38,924 bases of DNA from Flavobacteriaceae bacterium (GTDB lineage: Bacteria; Bacteroidota; Bacteroidia; Flavobacteriales; Flavobacteriaceae), in contig JAAEPP010000408.1 of the NCBI GenBank assembly GCA_024232495.1, positions 1 through 38,924 on the forward strand, read 5' to 3'. The notes under the pieces are model-generated. The model searched no databases. It was given only the letters and a program-made list of their open reading frames with translations, and had not been told where the DNA came from. Of this stretch, positions 28,151 through 35,997 are shown piece after piece. The stretch's first letter is position 1. Each line of letters begins with the position of its first letter. A program made the position numbers and the translations under genes.

Positions 28151-28166
28151 TATACCATATGGTATA
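28151..28166. promoter_or_regulatory. Putative TetR-family operator, perfect palindrome
   Basis: TATACCATATGGTATA is a perfect 16-bp palindrome. It lies 7 bp upstream of the -7 box of the TetR-family gene, between the expected -33 and -7 positions, where a bound repressor would block the polymerase. The divergent gene starts 80 nt away at 28246 and could also be affected. Confidence 0.65.
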
Positions 28167-28245
28167 AATATTTTAAATTATTTTTTACTTTAATATTCAA
28201 AACGTTTATATATATTGTACTCAATAATTAACCAAAAACAATTAA

Positions 28246-29040
28246 ATGAAAAAATTTATTTCCCCATTAATGTTGTTATTTACAACATTAATTTTTGCTC
28301 AAACAACCAACTATAATGTTGGAGACATTGTAGATGATTTTACAGTAACCGATATCTACGGCGTTGAACACAATCTTTACGAATATGCTGATGCTGGAAA
28401 GCACATCTATTTGGATTTCTTTTTTGATACTTGTGGTCCTTGTCAAACATGGCAACCAACTTTTAGCGAATTTTATGATAAATACGGCTGCAATGGCGGA
28501 GACTTAGTAATGATATCAATAAATAATGGTACCGATTCAGATGAAGAGGTTCTATTATATGAAGAAACTTATGGAGGTCCATATAACCATCCGCCTGCTG
28601 TAAGTGCTGATGGAGGATCTGCCAGCGTAGATACTAATTTTGGAGTTAGTGCCTATCCTACCTTTTGTTTAATTGGTCCAGATAGAACTCTTCTGAATCG
28701 CGATATTTGGCCTTTAACCGATATTACAACTTTTGAAGCAACTTTCCCTAATGGTTTAGAACCTGAAGTTATGGAATGTACAATTTTAGGAGTAACAGAT
28801 ACTCAAAAAGTTGAATTTTCTGTTGTACCTTCTATATCAAACGGACAGAATATTTCTTTAGTAATGGAAAATCAAGTAGCTAAAACAATTCAAGTTTTTG
28901 ATTTAACAGGAAGAGAAGTGTATTCGCTAAATGTAAATGCTAACAATATGTCTTTTAGCCTAAATGTAAGCTCAGGAACTTACTTAGTTAAAGTAACTAC
29001 TGAAACTAGCTCAGCAACAAAAAAGATAATTATTAGATAA
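28246..29040 (+). CDS. Secreted thioredoxin-like (TlpA-type) protein with T9SS type A sorting domain
   Basis: Protein of 264 residues. Sec signal peptide at 1-19 (LLFTTLIFAQ), a thioredoxin/peroxiredoxin-like fold with the redox motif C63-G-P-C66 (DTCGPCQTW), the cis-proline region SAYPTFCLI, and a C-terminal T9SS type A sorting domain (about 195-264: IQVFDLTGREVYSL, SGTYLVKVTTE, KKIIIR). It should be exported through the outer membrane, where the sorting domain is removed. An extracellular disulfide reductase or isomerase role is inferred; the CGPC motif is the reductive type. A strong terminator follows. It is divergent from the TetR-family gene. Confidence 0.88.
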   Translation: MKKFISPLMLLFTTLIFAQTTNYNVGDIVDDFTVTDIYGVEHNLYEYADAGKHIYLDFFFDTCGPCQTWQPTFSEFYDKYGCNGGDLVMISINNGTDSDEEVLLYEETYGGPYNHPPAVSADGGSASVDTNFGVSAYPTFCLIGPDRTLLNRDIWPLTDITTFEATFPNGLEPEVMECTILGVTDTQKVEFSVVPSISNGQNISLVMENQVAKTIQVFDLTGREVYSLNVNANNMSFSLNVSSGTYLVKVTTETSSATKKIIIR

Positions 29041-29058
29041 TATTGAATAATTTATTTT

Positions 29059-29089
29059 AAAAAACCTTCAGTTATCTGAAGGTTTTTTT
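29059..29089 (+). terminator. Rho-independent terminator after the thioredoxin-like gene
   Basis: A perfect stem of CCTTCAG and CTGAAGG around a TTAT loop is extended by six A-T pairs and ends in a run of seven T. It begins 18 nt after the stop codon. Confidence 0.9.
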
Positions 29090-29136
29090 GTTTTATAACT
29101 TACCAACTAATTTCATCATGTGATTTATTTTTTATG

Positions 29137-29144
29137 TAATTTTG
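29137..29144 (+). promoter_or_regulatory. Possible -7 box upstream of ytxJ (TAATTTTG)
   Basis: Matches TANNTTTG within the 187-nt gap between the terminator and the ytxJ start, leaving a leader of about 130 nt. No -33 TTG is evident. The rest of this gap shows nothing I can identify. Confidence 0.3.
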
Positions 29145-29276
29145 TACTAATTTTAAAACATAAATTTGTCAATAATTAAACGCGCAGTCTTGTTTGATTT
29201 AATTTTTCGGTGATAGTTATTTTTTTATTAATGTTTTAAACAAAATGTACAACAAATTAGTAATGAATTATTACCC

Positions 29277-29669
29277 ATGAGTTTTTTAAAAAAAATATTT
29301 GGAGAAAATAAGAATACAAAAGAACCAAAGAAACAGATTCCCTGGATTTCATTGACCTCTTTAGATCAATTAGAGAATATTTCTAAAGAATCGCATATAA
29401 AACCTGTTGCCATTTTTAAACATTCCACACGATGTGGAATTAGTCGTATGGCTTTAAGACAATTTGAGAAACAATTAAACATAGAAATGAGTTCCGTTAG
29501 TCTCTATTATTTAGATTTACTGGTATACAGAGAAATATCTAACGAAATTGCTTCACGTTTTAAAGTTTACCATCAAAGCCCACAACTAATTATTTTGAAA
29601 AATGGGACAGCTATTCAAAAGAGCTCTCATCATGATATAGATGCTACTATTCTAGTTAATTACATTTAA
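29277..29669 (+). CDS. ytxJ: Bacillithiol system redox-active protein YtxJ
   Basis: Thioredoxin-fold protein of 130 residues with a single active-site cysteine, C53, in KHSTRCGISRMAL, the signature of the monothiol YtxJ family. Such proteins are thought to act as bacilliredoxin-like partners in genomes that make bacillithiol. A short basic N-terminal stretch lacks signal-peptide character, so it is cytosolic. ATG 29277 is the first in-frame start. The stop overlaps the stop of convergent fahA within TTAA. Bacillithiol synthesis genes are not in the window. Confidence 0.87.
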   Translation: MSFLKKIFGENKNTKEPKKQIPWISLTSLDQLENISKESHIKPVAIFKHSTRCGISRMALRQFEKQLNIEMSSVSLYYLDLLVYREISNEIASRFKVYHQSPQLIILKNGTAIQKSSHHDIDATILVNYI

Positions 29670-30946
29670 TTTTCTAGCGCAGGTAGTATTTTTCCAATAC
29701 ATTCACCAAATCCAATACGTAAACCATTTTTCTCTGAATGTGCTCTCATAATGACGGTATCGTTATCTTGAATAAATTTTCGTTCCTTACTATTTTTTAA
29801 TGAAACAGGGTTTTGACCTCTCCAACTTAATTCTAACATAGATCCATAACTGTCTTTTGTTGGCCCAGAAATAGTTCCACTTCCCATCATATCTCCAGAT
29901 CGCAAATTACAACCGTTAACTGTGTGATGCGTTAATTGTTGTGCCATGGACCAATACATAAACTTAAAATTAGAATTAGCAACTACAGTTTCTTCATCAT
30001 TCTCTGGTTGAATGGCTACCTGTAATTTTATATCAAAATTTTTATTATTTCCGTGAGCTAGATAGGGTAGTGGAGCTGGATCTTGTGTTGGACCATTAGT
30101 TCTAAAAGGTTCTAGTGCGTCTAAGGTAACTATCCAAGGCGAAATGGTAGACGCAAAGTTTTTTCCTAAAAAAGGCCCTAATGGGACGTATTCCCATGCT
30201 TGAATATCTCTTGCACTCCAGTCATTAAACAATACCAATCCAAAAATATAATCTTCAGCTTCCTGGATAGGAATTCTGTGTCCTAAATGATTGGAGTCCA
30301 TCGTTATAAAAGCCATTTCTAATTCAAAATCAACTAATTTAGAGGGACCGAATCCTGGTATACCATCTTCTCCTGGTTTAGTCTGTCCATAAGGTCTGTG
30401 GATGGGGGTTCCTGAGGGGATAATTGATGAACTGCGTCCATGATAGCCAATAGGAATTCTAAGCCAATTAGGTAACAATGCGTTTTCTGGATCTCGAAAA
30501 AGGGATCCCACATTTGTTGCATGTTCTTTACTAGCATAAAAATCTGTATAATCACCTATATCTACTGGTAATTGCATTTCAATTTCATCAAGAGTAAATA
30601 AAACTACTTTTTTATGTTCTTCATTATCCCGAAGTTTATTGTTACTATCTAGAAAGATATCAGATATGCGGTTACGAACTAATCTCCACGTTTTTCTACC
30701 ATCGGCAATAAAATCGTTTAAGCTGTCTTGCATAAAAATATCATCCGTTAAATCTATTCCTTTAAAATAACCAAGCTGATGCAGTGCTCCAAGATCAATT
30801 GCATAATCACCAATACGGGTACCGATGGTGATGATATCATCTCTAGTTAGAAAAACTCCAAAAGGAATGTTTTGAATTGGAAAATCTGAATTTAGTGAAG
30901 TTTTAATCCAAGATTTCCTTGAAGGATCGTTAGCAGAAAGTGGCAT
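29666..30946 (-). CDS. fahA: Fumarylacetoacetase
   Basis: Hydrolyses fumarylacetoacetate to fumarate and acetoacetate, the last step of tyrosine degradation. The N-terminal SH3-like domain (about 1-120) is followed by the FAH catalytic domain, with YASKEHATN carrying the catalytic histidine, the metal ligands in VDFELEMAF, SARDIQAWEYVPLGPFLGKNF and GSGTISGP. Length of 426 residues matches the eukaryote-like full-length enzyme, not the shorter FAH-domain hydrolases. A -7 box (TATCTTTG) lies 35 nt upstream. The other tyrosine-catabolic genes (hpd, hmgA) are not nearby. Confidence 0.95.
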   Translation of the reverse strand: MPLSANDPSRKSWIKTSLNSDFPIQNIPFGVFLTRDDIITIGTRIGDYAIDLGALHQLGYFKGIDLTDDIFMQDSLNDFIADGRKTWRLVRNRISDIFLDSNNKLRDNEEHKKVVLFTLDEIEMQLPVDIGDYTDFYASKEHATNVGSLFRDPENALLPNWLRIPIGYHGRSSSIIPSGTPIHRPYGQTKPGEDGIPGFGPSKLVDFELEMAFITMDSNHLGHRIPIQEAEDYIFGLVLFNDWSARDIQAWEYVPLGPFLGKNFASTISPWIVTLDALEPFRTNGPTQDPAPLPYLAHGNNKNFDIKLQVAIQPENDEETVVANSNFKFMYWSMAQQLTHHTVNGCNLRSGDMMGSGTISGPTKDSYGSMLELSWRGQNPVSLKNSKERKFIQDNDTVIMRAHSEKNGLRIGFGECIGKILPALEN

Positions 30947-30981
30947 ATATAGTCTTATTTTTTTGTTAGTAAAATCTTAAT

Positions 30982-30989
30982 CAAAGATA
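30982..30989 (-). promoter_or_regulatory. -7 box of fahA (TATCTTTG)
   Basis: Exact TANNTTTG match on the minus strand, 35 nt before the ATG at 30946, in the 109-nt divergent gap with glyA. Confidence 0.55.
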
Positions 30990-31022
30990 TAATTTTAGTT
31001 AAATTATAAGGTACGCTTTTTG

Positions 31023-31030
31023 TATTTTTG
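31023..31030 (+). promoter_or_regulatory. -7 box of glyA (TATTTTTG)
   Basis: Exact TANNTTTG match, 25 nt before the ATG at 31056, in the divergent gap with fahA. Confidence 0.55.
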
Positions 31031-31055
31031 AATTTAATTTTTTACAAAAACACTT

Positions 31056-32330
31056 ATGATAAAAGATGAGCAAATTTTTGACTTGATTCAAGAGGAAGAA
31101 CAACGACAACTTCAAGGTTTAGAGCTTATAGCATCTGAGAATTTTGTTAGTAATCAAGTACTTGAAGCTACGGGTTCCGTCCTTACCAACAAATATGCAG
31201 AAGGTTATCCTGGAAAAAGATATTATGGTGGATGCGAGATTGTTGATGAAGTTGAACAATTAGCAATCGATAGAGCCAAAACTCTTTTTGGAGCAGACTA
31301 TGTAAATGTTCAACCTCATAGTGGCTCTCAAGCGAATACTGCTGTTTTCTTCGCTTGTTTAAAACCAGGTGATACGTTCTTGGGCTTTGATCTTTCTCAT
31401 GGGGGGCATCTAACTCACGGATCACCAGTTAATTTTTCTGGAAAATTATACAACCCTGTTTTTTATGGAGTGGATAAAACAACAGGTTTAATTAATATGG
31501 ATGTAGTAGAGGAAATTGCAATACGGGAAAAACCTAAAATGATTATAGCAGGAGCCTCTGCCTATTCAAGAGAATTTGATTACAAACGATTTAGAGAGAT
31601 TGCCGATAACGTAGGTGCCATTTTACTGGCAGATATTTCACACCCTGCAGGACTTATAGCTAAAGGCATTATTAGTGATCCAATCCCATATTGCCATATT
31701 GTTACGACTACTACTCACAAAACTTTAAGAGGACCACGAGGAGGTATGATAATGATGGGGAAAGATTTTGAAAACCCTTTTGGAATTAGATTAAAAAATG
31801 GAAATTTAAAAAAAATGTCTTCATTGTTAAACAGTGGTATTTTTCCTGGAAATCAAGGAGGGCCTTTAGAACATGTTATTGCTGCTAAAGCAGTAGCCTT
31901 TGGAGAAGCTTTAACAGATGATTTTTTACATTATTCTGTACAAGTGAAAAAGAACGCAAAAGTTATGGCAAAAGCTTTTATGGACAAAGATTATCAAATT
32001 ATATCTGGAGGAACTGACAACCATATGTTATTAATAGATTTAAGGAATAAAAACATTACTGGAAAAGAAGCAGAGGAAGCTCTGGTGAAAGCTGACATTA
32101 CGGTTAATAAAAACATGGTTCCCTTTGATGATAAATCTCCATTTGTTACTAGTGGTATTAGAATAGGAACACCTGCGATTACTACCAGAGGTTTGGTTGA
32201 AACCGATATGCAATTAGTCGTTGATTTAGTAGACGAGGTCATAATGAATTTTAATGACTCAGAAAAACTTGATGCAATCGCTTTAAAAGTTAATAAATTA
32301 ATGGCTGGAAGAGATTTGTTTAAAGCGTAA
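31056..32330 (+). CDS. glyA: Serine hydroxymethyltransferase
   Basis: PLP enzyme that converts serine and tetrahydrofolate to glycine and methylene-tetrahydrofolate. The cofactor lysine is K222 in [13 protein letters not shown]. Other signatures are [37 protein letters not shown] and the HPAGLIA segment. Length of 424 residues is typical of bacterial GlyA. ATG 31056 gives the usual N-terminus ([14 protein letters not shown]). It is transcribed divergently from fahA and followed 12 nt later by a T9SS cargo gene. Confidence 0.97.
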   Translation: MIKDEQIFDLIQEEEQRQLQGLELIASENFVSNQVLEATGSVLTNKYAEGYPGKRYYGGCEIVDEVEQLAIDRAKTLFGADYVNVQPHSGSQANTAVFFACLKPGDTFLGFDLSHGGHLTHGSPVNFSGKLYNPVFYGVDKTTGLINMDVVEEIAIREKPKMIIAGASAYSREFDYKRFREIADNVGAILLADISHPAGLIAKGIISDPIPYCHIVTTTTHKTLRGPRGGMIMMGKDFENPFGIRLKNGNLKKMSSLLNSGIFPGNQGGPLEHVIAAKAVAFGEALTDDFLHYSVQVKKNAKVMAKAFMDKDYQIISGGTDNHMLLIDLRNKNITGKEAEEALVKADITVNKNMVPFDDKSPFVTSGIRIGTPAITTRGLVETDMQLVVDLVDEVIMNFNDSEKLDAIALKVNKLMAGRDLFKA

Positions 32331-32342
32331 TATTTTGATTTT

Positions 32343-34064
32343 ATGAGATTTTTTTTCTTAATATTATTTTATATCATCTATCTTCCTAATATGTTAGCTC
32401 AAGTGCAATTTAACGAAGAGTCTATTTTAATTGGATTAGACAACTCTTGTTATGGAATTGGGACTTTAGGAGGAGGAATATCTTTTTTTGATTTTGATAA
32501 AGATGGTTGGGATGATATCACTGTTTCTTCTGAAGAAGGAGAACCTGTAAAATTCTATAATAATATCAATGGATATTTTTCTCAAATTGATTTTGGAATT
32601 GAAGATGAATTATTTGAGACAAAAACAGTTCAATGGATCGATTTTGATAACGATAATGATTATGACTTATTTATTACAAGTAATTCTGACTCAAATTTAT
32701 TATTCGAGAATCTCGGAAATATGGTTTTTAATGATATCACCATATCGTCAGGATTAATACTTAATAATAATTCTAATTTTGGAAGTTCGTGGGGGGATTT
32801 CGATAAAGACGGTTATTTGGACGTTTTTATATGTTCTAGAGGTGATTTTAGTAACGATACACAAAATTATTTATATCATAATAATGGTGATGGAACCTTC
32901 ACTATTGTAAATGATCTTGTAGGAATAGATAATAACCACCATCTTTCATTCTGCTCAGCTTTTTTTGATTACAATAATGATGGTTGGCAAGATTTATACA
33001 TTGCAAATGATAAGTTAGACACACAAAATTTATTATATAAAAATAATGGAGACGGTACATTTACCGAAGTAGGGGATGAGACTGGAACTAATTTGACAAT
33101 GGATGCTATGTCCACCACAATTGGTGATTATAATAATGATGGTTGGTTAGATATTTATGTTACCAATACGTTGGCAGGCAATGTTTTTTTAAAAAACAAT
33201 GGTGATGGTACTTTCAGTAACATTGCTGAAAATAACGGAACATTGTTTGAATCTGCCGCTTGGGGAGCTGTCTTTTTAGATGCTGAAAATGATACTGATT
33301 TGGATTTATATGTTAGTGGAGCTTTGGATGGTACGACAAGCTTTTTGCCTTCAGCTTTCTACGAAAATGATGGATTTGGTAATTATACAATTCCGTCTTC
33401 TGCAGGGTTTGAAAACGATACAGCTCAAAGTTTTTCTAATGCAATTGGCGACATTAACAATGATGGTTATCCTGATATAGCAGTCTTAAACTACGAACCT
33501 CATAATATTTTTTTATGGAAAAATATAACTAATCAGAATAATAATTGGTTAAAAGTTAAGTTGGAGGGAATAGATAGTAATCGTCAGGGAATAGGTTCTT
33601 GGATAGAAATCTCTATTAACGGAAATAAGCAATACAATTATACCTTGTGTGGCGAAGGATTCCTTGGTCAAAATTCTGCTTATGAATTTTTTGGACTAGG
33701 ATCGGCAAGTTCCGTCGATTATGTAAAAGTAACTTGGCTTAGTGGTCAAGTTGATGTTATTGAAAATCCCTCCATAAATAGCCATATAACAATTATTGAA
33801 GGCGGGGAATTGGGGATAAATGAAAATCAAGATAACAATTTATTAATTTACCCGAATCCAGGTAAAAAATTTCATATCAAAATAAATAATTTTAACGAAA
33901 AAATGACTTTGTACGTAACCGATATTACTGGAAAGATTTTGTTTAGTACGTCACAACAATCCTCAGAAATAAGTATTGATTTAAGTGATTTTAATAGTGG
34001 TGTATATTTTCTTAAAATTTTTAATCAATCACAAATATTAACCAAAAAGTTAATTATCAACTAA
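32343..34064 (+). CDS. Secreted FG-GAP/VCBS repeat protein with ASPIC/UnbV and T9SS type A sorting domains
   Basis: Protein of 573 residues. Signal peptide at 1-19 (ending MLAQ), then seven calcium-loop repeats of the form D-x-[DN]-x-D-G-[WY]-x-D (DFDKDGWDD, DFDNDNDYD, DFDKDGYLD, DYNNDGWQD, DYNNDGWLD, DAENDTDLD, DINNDGYPD), a beta-propeller-like layout. An ASPIC/UnbV domain follows (about 395-490, with GEGFLGQNS). The C-terminal T9SS type A sorting domain (about 500-573) has IYPNPG, LYVTDITGKIL and KKLIIN. An extracellular, calcium-binding role in adhesion or carbohydrate binding is inferred from the architecture; the ligand is unknown. Confidence 0.9.
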   Translation: MRFFFLILFYIIYLPNMLAQVQFNEESILIGLDNSCYGIGTLGGGISFFDFDKDGWDDITVSSEEGEPVKFYNNINGYFSQIDFGIEDELFETKTVQWIDFDNDNDYDLFITSNSDSNLLFENLGNMVFNDITISSGLILNNNSNFGSSWGDFDKDGYLDVFICSRGDFSNDTQNYLYHNNGDGTFTIVNDLVGIDNNHHLSFCSAFFDYNNDGWQDLYIANDKLDTQNLLYKNNGDGTFTEVGDETGTNLTMDAMSTTIGDYNNDGWLDIYVTNTLAGNVFLKNNGDGTFSNIAENNGTLFESAAWGAVFLDAENDTDLDLYVSGALDGTTSFLPSAFYENDGFGNYTIPSSAGFENDTAQSFSNAIGDINNDGYPDIAVLNYEPHNIFLWKNITNQNNNWLKVKLEGIDSNRQGIGSWIEISINGNKQYNYTLCGEGFLGQNSAYEFFGLGSASSVDYVKVTWLSGQVDVIENPSINSHITIIEGGELGINENQDNNLLIYPNPGKKFHIKINNFNEKMTLYVTDITGKILFSTSQQSSEISIDLSDFNSGVYFLKIFNQSQILTKKLIIN

Positions 34065-34092
34065 TAAAACCTTTTTATTAAATAAAAAAAAC

Positions 34093-34100
34093 TACATTTG
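34093..34100 (+). promoter_or_regulatory. -7 box of the cold-shock gene (TACATTTG)
   Basis: Exact TANNTTTG match, 27 nt before the ATG at 34128. The predicted leader is about 20 nt, so a long structured cold-shock leader of the E. coli cspA type is absent. Confidence 0.6.
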
Positions 34101-34127
34101 CAGCTTAATTAAATAAATTTTTAAATA

Positions 34128-34322
34128 ATGCAAACAGGTACAGTTAAATTCTTCAATGCTTCCAAAGGATATGGTTTTATTACTGAAGATGACACAAACA
34201 CAGAACATTTTGTTCACATCTCTGGATTAATCGATGAAGATATTCGTGAAGATGACAAAGTTGAATTTGAATTAAAAGAAGGTAAAAAAGGAATGAACGC
34301 AGTAAATGTGAAAGTTCTTTAA
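34128..34322 (+). CDS. Cold-shock domain protein (CspA family)
   Basis: Single-domain protein of 64 residues. RNP1 is K13-G-Y-G-F-I18 and RNP2 is HFVHIS (about 27-32), the nucleic-acid-binding surfaces of the cold-shock OB fold. Such proteins act as RNA chaperones that melt secondary structure. It has its own promoter box and a strong terminator, so it is monocistronic. Whether it is cold-induced or constitutive cannot be judged. Confidence 0.93.
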   Translation: MQTGTVKFFNASKGYGFITEDDTNTEHFVHISGLIDEDIREDDKVEFELKEGKKGMNAVNVKVL

Positions 34323-34343
34323 CATAAAATATCATTTTTTAAT

Positions 34344-34376
34344 AAAAAAGCCTTTTCAATTGAAAAGGCTTTTTTT
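34344..34376. terminator. Bidirectional Rho-independent terminator
   Basis: A 20-bp perfect palindrome at 34350-34369 (arms GCCTTTTC and GAAAAGGC around AATT) is flanked by an A run on the left and a T run on the right. It can end the cold-shock transcript on the plus strand and the lipoprotein transcript on the minus strand. Its T run reaches into the stop codon of the minus-strand gene. Confidence 0.9.
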
Positions 34377-35928
34377 ATGTTCCTTCATCAGGATATATAA
34401 TACTTTCGTAGGCTCCCGCATCAGGAGCTGAAACATTTCTACTAGTTCCATTTCCGTCAAGTGGAACAGTTAATGCATCTGATGGATCTCCTATTCCATC
34501 GGCACCAGACACTTCAGTTTCAATATTAAAATCATTCAGTGTAGTATTCAAAAACGACGGATTCTGATTCCTGACAATATTGAGGTACAGACTTTCATTT
34601 AGAAAATTATAATTTAAATCATCTTCAAAATTTCCGTTAGGATCATCAAACCGTATTAAGCTATTTTTAAAATTAAAATTAAAAGCAGCCTCTTGACTTT
34701 GAGTAAATATTAACTCTCTTGCTTCATTACCGTATACAATACAATTTGTAAAATTTGCTTCGATTAAATCTGAGGTAATAAATTCATTTTCACCAATCTG
34801 TAAAACGTTATCTATCGAAACTGCAGGAAATATTCTAAAGTTATTAGTCCAATAATTTACAAATGTTGAATGAATAAAATTATATTTCCCTCCTAAACTA
34901 CATGATAACGATGATTGGCCACTATTATTTATGATTAGATTTTCACCATAGATATCGCCTGTACGTGCTAATAAGCCAATATTCGAAGTGTTGTATATTT
35001 CAACATTTTTTAATGTTAAGGTGCGATCTCCATCATTACTATCCATCAATATTCCTACTATTGAGTTTTTAATGGTTGTATAACTAAATTCATGATTGGT
35101 ACTACCAGCAGTTAGCCATATGGTTCCCCATTGTCCTGGTACATCAGCAAATGATGGTTCCAATCGATCACCTTCAAATATAATTTGATTTTCCATCAAC
35201 TCTGAATCGCTACTGGCCAATCCAATTGATTTCATGGAAGCAGTGTTTGCAACTAAAATACCACTATCTCTATGGAAATGAATTCTAGCACCAGGTTCAA
35301 CTATTAACGTTTTGTTAGGTGCTACTGCTGCATACCCATATATAACATACGGTTTTTCATTAGTGAAATTTAGCTGATTATCGTTTAAATAAAAACCTTC
35401 TATTAAAATAGGTTCCTCTTCGGTGCCAAGATTTAAAGTCTCTACAGTTCCATCTGAACTTTGTTCAGGAAAAAGAAAAACAGCATCTTTTACTAAAGTT
35501 ATTAAGTTAACATCTTGAGTATTGGTGCCTGAATCAAAAACAATTCTGTCTTCGTATAAATATGAATTGTCTGGATTTGGAAAATTATCGATATCAATGG
35601 TGGTTTCAATAAAAACAAAAATACTGTCATTAGCTAAAATATTGATATCCTGAAATATTTTTCCCGGAATGCCATCAACATTTAAACGATAGCTTGATGA
35701 TTCTCCGCCTGATAATTGTATGTTAGGGATGTTTATATCTTCACTACTGCGATTATAAACTTTAAGTGTTCGAGTACTGGATCCAACATTAGTGAAAATT
35801 GTATCTAAAAAAATGGTGTCTTGTGAAAACTCTAAATTCCCTGAACTAGGAACAGATTCAAAATCATTTCGACAAGAACTCCATAATAGTATGGTGAAAA
35901 TTAGAACAAAACCATAAATATATCTCAA
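34375..35928 (-). CDS. Surface lipoprotein with right-handed beta-helix
   Basis: Protein of 517 residues. A short signal (about 2-15) ends in the lipobox-like LLWSSC19, so C19 would be lipidated. The mature N-terminal part has an immunoglobulin-like beta domain (TRTLKVYNRSSEDINI). Residues about 195-420 show repeated short strands typical of a parallel beta-helix (EPGARIHFHRDSGILV, TTIKNSIVGILMDS, LKNVEIYNTSNIGLLA). No catalytic residues of polysaccharide lyases can be pointed to, so its function is unknown. Start is TTG at 35928, the only standard start before the signal. It lies 69 nt after the large T9SS cargo gene on the same strand. Confidence 0.8.
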   Translation of the reverse strand: MRYIYGFVLIFTILLWSSCRNDFESVPSSGNLEFSQDTIFLDTIFTNVGSSTRTLKVYNRSSEDINIPNIQLSGGESSSYRLNVDGIPGKIFQDINILANDSIFVFIETTIDIDNFPNPDNSYLYEDRIVFDSGTNTQDVNLITLVKDAVFLFPEQSSDGTVETLNLGTEEEPILIEGFYLNDNQLNFTNEKPYVIYGYAAVAPNKTLIVEPGARIHFHRDSGILVANTASMKSIGLASSDSELMENQIIFEGDRLEPSFADVPGQWGTIWLTAGSTNHEFSYTTIKNSIVGILMDSNDGDRTLTLKNVEIYNTSNIGLLARTGDIYGENLIINNSGQSSLSCSLGGKYNFIHSTFVNYWTNNFRIFPAVSIDNVLQIGENEFITSDLIEANFTNCIVYGNEARELIFTQSQEAAFNFNFKNSLIRFDDPNGNFEDDLNYNFLNESLYLNIVRNQNPSFLNTTLNDFNIETEVSGADGIGDPSDALTVPLDGNGTSRNVSAPDAGAYESIIYPDEGT

Positions 35929-35997
35929 AGCTGTTAGTTTTTTAGTTCATGTAAAAGTATAACTTTTTACTTTATTATTTCTCTCTATTTATCTTAT

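Noticed and set aside
29171-29205. Inverted repeat AATTAAA ... TTTAATT in the gap before ytxJ, possibly a leader structure
   Set aside because: The arms are 7 bp of pure A/T around a 17-nt loop, expected by chance in this AT-rich sequence; no conserved riboswitch-like core is visible.
31183-31425. Minus-strand open frame inside glyA
   Set aside because: Shadow of the strongly conserved glyA frame, with no recognisable protein features or start signal.
32331-32337. TATTTTG before the FG-GAP gene as a -7 box
   Set aside because: One base shorter than TANNTTTG; the gene lies 12 nt after glyA and may simply be co-transcribed with it.
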